NCBI RefSeq assembly: GCF_014646155.1
Contig: NZ_BMMX01000006.1
Span: forward strand, 157,833-221,832
Reading direction: 5' to 3'
DNA length: 64,000 nt
Origin: Mangrovihabitans endophyticus
GTDB lineage: Bacteria > Actinomycetota > Actinomycetes > Mycobacteriales > Micromonosporaceae
This document shows, in pieces, positions 31,785 through 39,016 of the stretch; the stretch's first letter is position 1; each line of letters begins with the position of its first letter. The notes under the pieces were generated by a model that was not told where the DNA came from, did not search any database, and saw only the letters and a list, made by a program, of their open reading frames with translations. The position numbers and the translations under genes were made by a program.

Positions 31785-32591
31785 CTAATCCGCGACGGCC
31801 GCCCTGTCACCGATACGGATGACGTCGGCGCCATCCGGGATCAGGCTGACGCCGAACATGAGGCCGCCGTCGCGGTTGCGGCGTTGGCCGAGCATCCGCA
31901 GCGGTTGCTGGCCCGCCGCGGCGGTCTCCTGGTCGATGGTGGTGACCACGCACCGGGCGCAGGCGCGCGCCACCCGGAACTCGGCCGCGCCGATCCGCAA
32001 CCGGCCACCGACCCAGGCATCCTCGGCCCAGGGCGAAGCCCCGGCGAGCACGATGTTGGGCCGGAACCGGGTCATCGGCATCGGGTCCGCGCCGGCCTCC
32101 AGCAACCAGTCGCTCAGCGCGGCCAGCGACGCCTCGGTGGTCAGCAGCAGCGGATAGCCGTCGGCGAGGGTGACCCGGTCGTCGTCGCGGGCGCCGGACT
32201 CGATCGGGCGGGCTGCAGGGTCGGCGAGCCACGCCAGCCGGGCCGGGCGTCCCACCAGGTCGGTGCACCATCGCCCGGCGTCGTCGGCGAGCCGTGCCGG
32301 TACCGCGGCCTTGCGCCGGAACACGCGGACGAACTCCTTCGGCCCCTCGCCCGGCTCCGGTACCTGCACCTCCGGCAAACCGGGTGCCCGCAGGATCAGG
32401 CCGTCCGCGACGGGGAGGGCGCGCAGCAGGGCCAGACCGGCGCATTCGCGCTGGGTGATGCCCACGCCGTGCGCGTCGATGATCATCCACCGGCGGTCGC
32501 CGGCCAGGCCCCAGGGTTCCACGCGGGCTTCGTCGTGGTCGAGGCGGCGACACCCCTTGACCGGGTACGTGTGCAGCGAGGTGATGCGCAT
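31785..32591 (-). CDS. MOSC domain-containing protein
   Basis: The 268-residue protein has an N-terminal MOSC_N beta-barrel (MRITSLHTYPVKGCRRLDHDEARVEPWGLAGDRRWMIID, 1-39). The C-terminal MOSC domain contains the conserved FRPNIVLAG and RIGAAEFRVARACARCVVTTID segments, with its conserved cysteines. Such proteins (YcbX/mARC-like) bind molybdenum cofactor and reduce N-hydroxylated compounds with a partner reductase. No ferredoxin domain is fused here. ATG 32591 is favoured by a GAGGG box; a GTG nine bases upstream is possible. Confidence 0.88.
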   Translation of the reverse strand: MRITSLHTYPVKGCRRLDHDEARVEPWGLAGDRRWMIIDAHGVGITQRECAGLALLRALPVADGLILRAPGLPEVQVPEPGEGPKEFVRVFRRKAAVPARLADDAGRWCTDLVGRPARLAWLADPAARPIESGARDDDRVTLADGYPLLLTTEASLAALSDWLLEAGADPMPMTRFRPNIVLAGASPWAEDAWVGGRLRIGAAEFRVARACARCVVTTIDQETAAAGQQPLRMLGQRRNRDGGLMFGVSLIPDGADVIRIGDRAAVAD

Positions 32592-32657
32592 GTGCTTCAC
32601 CCTCGCACGCCTCGCGACTCGTCGGTCCGGGGCGGGAACGCCCGACGCTCAGCACGG

Positions 32658-32741
32658 TGCGGAAGGGGGGACTCGAACCCCCACGTCTTTTCAGACACGG
32701 GCACCTAAAACCCGCGCGGCTGCCGATTTCGCCACTCCCGC
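32658..32741 (-). tRNA. tRNA-Leu (anticodon TAG)
   Basis: Read on the minus strand the gene begins GCGGGAG and its acceptor stem closes with CTTCCGC plus discriminator A. The anticodon loop is TTTAGGT (anticodon TAG, G37), and a long variable arm (class II) follows. The T arm reads GGGGGTTCGAGTCCCCC. CCA is not encoded. Length is 84 bases. Confidence 0.95.
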
Positions 32742-32908
32742 TGGACATCGCCGCCTCGGCGATCGCCGATGAGTCTAGACGGTACGGCCGGTGGGCGTGT
32801 CGCGCCCCGAGCGGGTGCGGGCATCCGCCGCATGCGCGAGGGCCCATGGCACGACGGCCGCCACGCGGTCCAGCGCATGACGGCCGCCGTGGATCTGCGG
32901 GCGGGGAA

Positions 32909-34528
32909 TCAGTACCGGAACATCGCCAAGCTCTGCCGGAGCTCCTGCGCCACCCGGGACAACCGGTGCGCCGCCTCCGCGGTGTTCTCCGCCGACCCGG
33001 TGGTCTCGGTGGCCACCATCGCCACCTCCGCCACGTTGGCGGAGATGCGGTTCGAGCCGGTCGCCACCTCGCTGACGTTGCGACCCATCTCGTTGGTGGT
33101 CGCGGTCTGTTCCTCGACCGCCGCCGCGATCGCGTTCTGCGTGTCGTTGATCTGTTCGATCACCTGGCTGATCTGGGTGATCGCCTCGACCGCCGCGGAG
33201 GAGTCGTTCTGGATCGCCTCGACCCGGCGGCGGATGTCCTCGGTCGCCCGTGCGGTCTCCCCGGCCAACTCCTTCACCTCGCCGGCGACCACCGCGAAGC
33301 CCTTGCCGGCGTCGCCCGCGCGGGCCGCCTCGATAGTGGCGTTGAGGGCGAGCAGGTTGGTCTGCTCGGCGATGTTCGTGATGATTTTGATGACCGAGAC
33401 GATCTCCGAGGAGGACGTGCCGAGCTGCTGCAGGATCTGGCTGGCCTCGCTGGAACTGCGTACCGCCTGACCGGCCACCTCCGCGGCGCTGGACGTGCTG
33501 CGGGCGATCTCGGCGATGGAGCTGGTGATCTCCTCGGCGCCCGCCGAGACGGTGGCGATGTTCTGGCTGATCTCCTCGGATGCCTCGGAGACGGCGTGCG
33601 CACGATCGGCCGAGCGGGTGGCCGAGGTGTTCATCGCGCCGGCCACCGTGCTCAGCTCGCCGGAGGACTGCGCGAGCGTCTCCGCATTGCCGTTGATGTC
33701 GCGCAGCGCGGCGGCCAGCCGGTCCATGGCGGTGTTCAACGCCTCCGCCATCTGGCCCACCTCGTCCGTGCTCGACACGGTCAGCCGCTGGTCGAGGCGG
33801 CCCTCGGCCAACCCCCGCAGGACGGTGTGGGTCTGCCGCAACGGCCGGGCGATGGCCCGGCTCACGGCCAGGCCGAGTACCACGGCCAGCAGCAGCGCGC
33901 CGCCGACCATCACCGCGATCAGCAGGCGTGCCGCCTCGAACTCGCGCTGCGCGGTGTCCATTCGCTGTTTGGCGGCGGCGTTCTCCGCCTCGGTCAGGTT
34001 GTCCAGCGCCACCGTGATGCGGGACGCGAGCGGCTCGATGAAGTTGTTGTAGGCGCCGAGGAACGCGGTCATGTCGTTGCGCTCGGCGGCGGGCACCAGC
34101 CGGTCCTCGCGGGCCTGGCGAAATTCGGCCAAGCTCCGCGCGAAGGCGTCCCTGTCGGACTGCGCCCCGACGTCGGAGGCTGCCGTGTACGCCGCCCAGC
34201 TCTGGTCGATCGTCTCGTCAATCCGGCGCAGCGAGGTGCGCACCGCGTCCACGTCGGTGACCGGCGAGCGCAGGATGAGCTGGGTGGTGGTGGAGGCACC
34301 CTCCCGGACGTGCAGGCGCAGCTCGCCGAGCTCTTCGGCGGCGAGCAGGCCGGCCGCGTACATCTTGTCCAGGCGCTGGTCGGACCGGCTCACCTCGACC
34401 AGCCCGGCGGTGCCCACCGCCACCAGCAGAAAGGTCAGCAGCCCGAAGCTGACCAGCAGCTTCTGGGCCACGCGCAGGTTGCGCAGCGGGTTGCGGCTGG
34501 GCGGGTTCGTCGTCGCGGCTGTCGACAT
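32909..34528 (-). CDS. Methyl-accepting chemotaxis protein
   Basis: The 539-residue receptor has a first membrane helix (about 24-46), a four-helix-bundle periplasmic domain (about 47-200, 4HB_MCP type) and a second helix (about 201-224). A HAMP domain follows ([27 protein letters not shown], about 225-275), then a cytoplasmic signalling domain whose hairpin tip contains [37 protein letters not shown]. It should feed a CheA/CheW array, which is not in this window. Motile, zoospore-forming Micromonosporaceae carry many such receptors. There is no C-terminal CheR-tethering pentapeptide. Confidence 0.95.
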   Translation of the reverse strand: MSTAATTNPPSRNPLRNLRVAQKLLVSFGLLTFLLVAVGTAGLVEVSRSDQRLDKMYAAGLLAAEELGELRLHVREGASTTTQLILRSPVTDVDAVRTSLRRIDETIDQSWAAYTAASDVGAQSDRDAFARSLAEFRQAREDRLVPAAERNDMTAFLGAYNNFIEPLASRITVALDNLTEAENAAAKQRMDTAQREFEAARLLIAVMVGGALLLAVVLGLAVSRAIARPLRQTHTVLRGLAEGRLDQRLTVSSTDEVGQMAEALNTAMDRLAAALRDINGNAETLAQSSGELSTVAGAMNTSATRSADRAHAVSEASEEISQNIATVSAGAEEITSSIAEIARSTSSAAEVAGQAVRSSSEASQILQQLGTSSSEIVSVIKIITNIAEQTNLLALNATIEAARAGDAGKGFAVVAGEVKELAGETARATEDIRRRVEAIQNDSSAAVEAITQISQVIEQINDTQNAIAAAVEEQTATTNEMGRNVSEVATGSNRISANVAEVAMVATETTGSAENTAEAAHRLSRVAQELRQSLAMFRY

Positions 34529-34624
34529 GTGCGGTCTCCGGAGGGTGCGTCGGTACCGTACCTATCGGCACCCGCAACCCGGATCCGCAGCGCGGGGCGG
34601 ACGATTTTCGCGGTGCCCGCCGGG

Positions 34625-35098
34625 TCAGTCGATGTGCAGGTCGCGCCGCAGCTTCGCCACGTGGCCGGTGGCCTTCACGTTGTACAGCGCATGCGTGATG
34701 ATCCCGTCCGCGTCCAGCACGAACGTCGAGCGGATCACGCCGGTCACCGTCCGGCCGTACGACTGCTTCTCCCCGTACGCGCCGTACGCGCTGAGCACGC
34801 TCTTGTCCTGGTCGCTGACCAGCGGGAAGGTGATCGCGTCGCGCTCGCGGAAGGTGGCCAGCTTGGCCGGCGTGTCCGGGGAGATGCCCACCACCTCGTA
34901 GCCGGCGGCCTGCAACGAGGCGAGCGAGTCGCGGAAGTCGCAGGCCTGCTTGGTGCAGCCGGGCGTCATGGCGGCCGGATACGCGTAGAGCACGACCTTG
35001 CGTCCGCGCAGATCCTTGAGCGACAGGGTGTCGCCGCTGTCGGTCGGCAGGGTGAAGTCGGGTGCGGCGTCGCCGGGGGCCAGGCGGGTCTGGGTCAT
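34625..35098 (-). CDS. bcp: Thioredoxin-dependent thiol peroxidase
   Basis: The 157-residue peroxiredoxin reduces hydroperoxides. The peroxidatic C48 sits in YPAAMTPGCTKQACDFRD, with T45 completing the Thr-x2-Cys motif and C53 five residues on as the resolving cysteine of the atypical 2-Cys BCP type. The later SPDTPAKLATFRERDAITFPLVSD segment is typical. It lies 96 bases before the chemoreceptor gene and 48 bases behind the DsbA-like gene on the same strand. In many actinobacteria bcp neighbours a tRNA-Leu and rdgB; the hut operon separates them here. Confidence 0.95.
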   Translation of the reverse strand: MTQTRLAPGDAAPDFTLPTDSGDTLSLKDLRGRKVVLYAYPAAMTPGCTKQACDFRDSLASLQAAGYEVVGISPDTPAKLATFRERDAITFPLVSDQDKSVLSAYGAYGEKQSYGRTVTGVIRSTFVLDADGIITHALYNVKATGHVAKLRRDLHID

Positions 35099-35146
35099 GA
35101 GTGGACCCTATCGCCGCCCGGCCCGGCACGCGTCGGCCGTGGCGCC

Positions 35147-35893
35147 TCAGCCCGCGGCGGAGGCCACGGCGGTGGTGAGGGTGGCCGGGGTGGGCGGGGC
35201 GCCGTTGGCCTCGGACACCTTCTTGCCGTTGATCATCACCGTCGGGGTGGAGCTGACGCTGCGCTCGGACGCGGTGTCGGTGGCCTTGGTCGCCCACGCC
35301 CAGTACGTCTTGTTGTTGATCGCGTCGGCGAACTTGGCGTCGGTCAGCCCCACCGACTTGCCGAGCTCGATGAGCTTGGCGTTGTCCAGGCCGTTGCTGC
35401 CCTCTTCGGGCTGATTGGCGTAGAGCACGTCGTGGTACTCGGTGAACTTGCCCCCGACGAACGCGGCGGCGGATGCGGCGGAGGCGCGGGTGGAGTACTG
35501 CGTGCCGTTGGACGCCCGGTCCAGGATGGCGATCGGGTGGTAGCGGATGGTCGCCTTGTCATCCGCGGCGAGCTGCTTGAGCGTGTCGCCGGACTGCTGC
35601 TCGAACTCGTGGCAGATCGGGCACATGAAGTCCTCGTAGACGTCCACGTTGACCGGGCCGCTGCCGACCGGGAACGCCGTGCCGTCATCCACCGCACCCG
35701 CCGGGACGGTGAGATTGTCGGCGTTGTCGTTCTGCTGGCCGGCCAGCACGCCCCAGCCGATCAGACCGGCGATCAGCAGGACCGCGACCACGGCCACCGA
35801 GGTCCACAGCGTGACCGCCCGGCGGCGCTCGGCCGCTAGCTGCTGCTGCACCACCCTCTTGGCGGCGGCGCGTTCCTTGGTGCCCTTGCTCAT
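35147..35893 (-). CDS. Membrane-anchored DsbA-like thioredoxin-fold protein
   Basis: The 248-residue protein has a basic cytoplasmic N-terminus, one membrane anchor (about 28-50) and an extracytoplasmic DsbA/DsbG-like domain. The redox motif is C91-P-I-C94 (EDFMCPICHEF), the helical insertion covers about 110-190, and the cis-proline strand is SVSSTPTVMINGKKV. It probably makes or isomerises disulfides in exported proteins. Its ATG overlaps the stop of the MauE-like gene (ATGA), giving an oxidoreductase plus membrane electron-carrier pair. Confidence 0.92.
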   Translation of the reverse strand: MSKGTKERAAAKRVVQQQLAAERRRAVTLWTSVAVVAVLLIAGLIGWGVLAGQQNDNADNLTVPAGAVDDGTAFPVGSGPVNVDVYEDFMCPICHEFEQQSGDTLKQLAADDKATIRYHPIAILDRASNGTQYSTRASAASAAAFVGGKFTEYHDVLYANQPEEGSNGLDNAKLIELGKSVGLTDAKFADAINNKTYWAWATKATDTASERSVSSTPTVMINGKKVSEANGAPPTPATLTTAVASAAG

Positions 35894-36384
35894 GCGAGGT
35901 CCCCCATCAGTTTTCCGTCCAGCGAATAGCGTGTGCGGGGCTGCCAGAGCAGGGCTCCGGCCAGGATCAGGAAGCCGACATCACGGGCGATCTCCGAGAG
36001 ATATTGCGGCGTCTGCCCCTCACCCAGCGCGCCGCCGGAGCTGAAGCAACCACAATCGATCGACAGGCCGCGGGCCCATGCCGACACGATACCCGCAATG
36101 AAGATCAACAGGAGTAGGGCCGAAATGCCCGCGCTGAGTCGCACCGCGAGGCCGATGAGCAACAGCAGGCCGAGGGCGATCTCCAGGAACGGCTGGACGG
36201 CGCCGACGACGCGGGCGGCGTCGTACGGCATCAGCTCGTACGCGTTGACCGCCCGGCCGGACGCGCCGAGGTCGCCCACCTTCAGGCCACCCGCGATGAT
36301 CCACACCGCGGCGAGGCCGAGGCGGACCGCCGTCAGGATCCATGGCCGGGCGGCGGCAAGCCGGGCGCGCGACGCCGTCTGCAT
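35890..36384 (-). CDS. MauE/DoxX-like membrane protein
   Basis: The 164-residue protein has four membrane helices and the family motif LSIDCGCFSSGGALGEGQTPQ between helices 3 and 4, whose CxC pair is thought to take part in thiol redox transfer. MauE was named for methylamine dehydrogenase maturation, but actinobacterial copies pair with DsbA-like proteins, as here by a four-base overlap. A DsbD/VKOR-like role of recycling its partner is inferred. ATG 36384 is preferred because AGGGA lies 8 bases upstream; GTG 36390 is possible. Confidence 0.88.
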   Translation of the reverse strand: MQTASRARLAAARPWILTAVRLGLAAVWIIAGGLKVGDLGASGRAVNAYELMPYDAARVVGAVQPFLEIALGLLLLIGLAVRLSAGISALLLLIFIAGIVSAWARGLSIDCGCFSSGGALGEGQTPQYLSEIARDVGFLILAGALLWQPRTRYSLDGKLMGDLA

Positions 36385-36484
36385 ACTCACGTCCCTTAGT
36401 CGATGTGTACGCCTGCGAAGTTCCCTTCGATCTTGCACCGCTGCGCGCGGCGGCGGATGCGGGGGTGCCGCCGCACGCCCCGAG

Positions 36485-37033
36485 TCAGCTCGCGCGCGCC
36501 CGGGACACCGCGGTCACCAGATCGTCGCGGGCGCGTGCCACGCGGGACCGGATGGTGCCGACCGGCACTTCCTCGACCGCGGCGGCCTCCGCGTACGACA
36601 AGCCGACGATCTGGGTGAGCACGAACGCCGTACGCCGCTCCTCGGTGAGGCCGCGCAGCAGATCGGCGGTGCCCAACTGGTGTGCCGGATCGGGATGCGG
36701 CAGATCGGTCTGCGCCTGCGCGGCCAGCCGCACGTCCAGCCTGCGGCGGCGCATCACGGCCCGCAGATGGTCGGCGCACGTACGCCGGGCGATGCCCAAC
36801 AGCCACGTACGGGCGGTGGACCGTCCCTGGAACGCCGGCAGGGCCCGGAACGCCCGCAGGAACGTCTCCTGCGTCAGGTCGTCGGCCGCGCCCGGGTCGA
36901 CCAGCGCGGCGGTGAAGCGCCACACATCGCCCTGCATCGCCCGGACGAAACCAGCCTGGGCCGCCGGGTCGCCGGTCCGCGCGCGCAGGGCGAGTTCGGT
37001 GGCCGGGTCGGCGGTTCTGTCACCCGTCGTCAC
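36485..37033 (-). CDS. ECF-family RNA polymerase sigma factor
   Basis: The 182-residue protein has sigma region 2 (about 15-90: GFVRAMQGDVWRFTAALVDPGAADDLTQETFLRAFRALPAFQGRSTARTWLLGIARR) and region 4 (about 120-175: LRGLTEERRTAFVLTQIVGLSYAEAAAVEEVPVGTIRSRVARARDDL). GTG 37033 is chosen since the frame upstream is non-coding in composition. No anti-sigma gene adjoins it. It is divergent from the CopC-CopD gene with 160 bases between, and runs toward the MauE/DsbA pair, suggesting control of copper or envelope redox stress. The regulon is inferred only from position. Confidence 0.92.
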   Translation of the reverse strand: MTTGDRTADPATELALRARTGDPAAQAGFVRAMQGDVWRFTAALVDPGAADDLTQETFLRAFRALPAFQGRSTARTWLLGIARRTCADHLRAVMRRRRLDVRLAAQAQTDLPHPDPAHQLGTADLLRGLTEERRTAFVLTQIVGLSYAEAAAVEEVPVGTIRSRVARARDDLVTAVSRARAS

Positions 37034-37193
37034 GGGGACGAATGGTACGCGTGAGGAATTCGTAAACCCCCGCCGGGAACCGCCCGCCCGGCGACGGCGA
37101 CCATTCCGCGATGACACTCCTGGCGGTACGGGCACGGCGCGCATCCCGCGATCCGGGTGTCGCCGAGATGTCCCGGTCGGGCAGCATGACCGG

Positions 37194-38849
37194 ATGATCG
37201 GAGACCGACGGCGCCGCGCGGTGTTCGCGCTCGCGGGCGCGCTGCTGGGCCTGGCGCTCACCCTGGCCGGCCCGGCCGCACCGGCCAGCGCGCACGCCGT
37301 GCTGGTGAGCAGCGATCCGGGCAACGGCACGGTGCTGCCCGACGCCCCGCAGCAGGTGACGCTGACGTTCAGCGAGTCGGTGCAGCTCATGACCGGCAAG
37401 ATTCAGGTGCTGGCGCCGGACGGCAGCCGCGCGGACACGGGCGACCCGACGGCGTCCGGCGCCGCGGTCACCATCGGGTTGCGCTCCGGCGGAGGCCGGG
37501 GCACCTACCTGGTGAGCTACCGGGTGATATCCGCCGACACCCACCCGGTGGGCGGGAGCATCACCTATTCGGTGGGCGCCGCTTCGATACCGCCCACCGC
37601 GAATCAGGCCGCCGACCGGGTCGACCCGTTAGTCGCCGCGCTGATCCCGATTGGCAAGTACCTCGGGTACGCCGGACTGGTGCTGGTGATCGGACCGGTC
37701 CTGGTGCTGTCGCTGCTCTGGCCGCACCGGCTGTCCCGCACCGGCCCCGCCCGCCTGGTGTGGACCGGGATCGGCCTGGTCCTGGGCAGTTCGCTGCTGG
37801 CGTTGTGGCTGCAAGCCCCCTACGCGATCGGCGTCGGCCTGTTCGACGTCCGCCCCGGTGATCTGCAGGACGTGCTCGGCAGCACGTACGGGGCGGTGAT
37901 GCTGATCCGGCTGGGCGTGGTCTGCGCGGCCGCGTTCCTGCTGCGCCCGCTGCTCACCGGCACCGAAGGGGACAGCCGAGCGGACACCGCGGTGCTCGGC
38001 GTGCTGGGCATCGCCGCGCTTGCCACCTGGCCACTCACCGGACACCCGACGGCGTCGCCGGTACCCGGCGTCTCGGTGGTCCTGGACGCCCTGCACCTGG
38101 CGGCGATGGCGGTGTGGCTGGGCGGGCTGGTGATGCTGTTCGGGTTCCTTCTGCCCCGGGCCGATGAGCGGGAACTCCGCGCCATCCTGCCGATCTGGTC
38201 ACGGTGGGCCACCGTTGCGGTCGCCGGGTTGGTGTTCGCGGGGGTGGTGCAGGCGCTCATCGAGATCGGCTCCCTGCGGGCGCTGGTGGACAGTCCGTAC
38301 GGGCGATTGATCCTGCTGAAGACGGCGCTCGTGGTGGTGGTCGGCGGTGTGGCCGCGTACAGCCGCAAACTGGTGTCGTCGCGGGCCGCGGCGAGCGGGC
38401 CGGGCAGGCTGCGCCGAGCGGTGCTGGCCGAACTCGCGGTGACCGCGGTGGTGGTCGGGGTTGCGGCGGTGCTGGTGCAGATCCCGCCGCCACGGTCGGC
38501 CGAGGCGGCGCAGACCGCGGCCGAGGACACCGCGATCTCCCGGACGGTGACCGGCAAGACGATGTCGCTTCAGGTGGAGGTGCTGCCCGGCACCACCGGA
38601 AACAACTCGATCCACCTGTATGCGTACACGCCGGACAATAAGCCGTTGCCGGTCGTGGAATGGAAGATCACCGCGGCGCTGCCGGCGAAGAAGATCGAGC
38701 CGATCGCGGTGCCGGTGCTGCGGATCACCGACAACCACGCGGTGGGCGACGTCGCGCTGCCCACGCCCGGGGAATGGACGTTCAGCATCACCGCCCGCAC
38801 CAGCGACATCGACCAGTCCACGCTCACCCTGACCGGCGAGATCGGCTAG
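37194..38849 (+). CDS. CopC-CopD fusion copper transport protein
   Basis: The 551-residue protein has a signal peptide (1-33) leaving H34 as the mature N-terminus (HAVLVSSDPGNG), which is the first ligand of the CopC Cu(II) brace. ISADTHPVGGSITY supplies a second histidine. The CopD part (about 145-430) has eight or so membrane helices with conserved His in ATWPLTGHPTASPVPG and LDALHLAAMAVWLGGLVML. A C-terminal YtkA/FixH-like beta domain follows (about 450-551). YcnJ-type fusions import copper. The divergent ECF sigma gene may regulate it. ATG 37194 is the start of the signal peptide. Confidence 0.92.
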   Translation: MIGDRRRRAVFALAGALLGLALTLAGPAAPASAHAVLVSSDPGNGTVLPDAPQQVTLTFSESVQLMTGKIQVLAPDGSRADTGDPTASGAAVTIGLRSGGGRGTYLVSYRVISADTHPVGGSITYSVGAASIPPTANQAADRVDPLVAALIPIGKYLGYAGLVLVIGPVLVLSLLWPHRLSRTGPARLVWTGIGLVLGSSLLALWLQAPYAIGVGLFDVRPGDLQDVLGSTYGAVMLIRLGVVCAAAFLLRPLLTGTEGDSRADTAVLGVLGIAALATWPLTGHPTASPVPGVSVVLDALHLAAMAVWLGGLVMLFGFLLPRADERELRAILPIWSRWATVAVAGLVFAGVVQALIEIGSLRALVDSPYGRLILLKTALVVVVGGVAAYSRKLVSSRAAASGPGRLRRAVLAELAVTAVVVGVAAVLVQIPPPRSAEAAQTAAEDTAISRTVTGKTMSLQVEVLPGTTGNNSIHLYAYTPDNKPLPVVEWKITAALPAKKIEPIAVPVLRITDNHAVGDVALPTPGEWTFSITARTSDIDQSTLTLTGEIG

Positions 38850-39016
38850 CCGGAGCGCGCGGCGGGCCGGCCGGAACGGCCTATCCACCGATGATCGCGG
38901 CACGCGTACGTTCAGGCTCTTTGTCGCTGCCCACCGCTTTATACGCAGTTTGCCCTTTTACCGCCATTTAGATCGGTATGGTCTGTGCAGTCTGGCCGGA
39001 GAGGGAGGCGAGAAGA

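Noticed and set aside
32657..35839. A 1060-codon rightward open frame
   Set aside because: It lies antisense to the chemoreceptor, bcp and DsbA-like genes, all with clear domains. Its product is Arg/Gly/His-rich noise typical of shadow frames in high-GC DNA.
37034..37399. Longer N-terminus for the ECF sigma factor (to 37399)
   Set aside because: The extra 122 codons run antisense through the copper gene start and have non-coding composition. Region 2 begins soon after GTG 37033.
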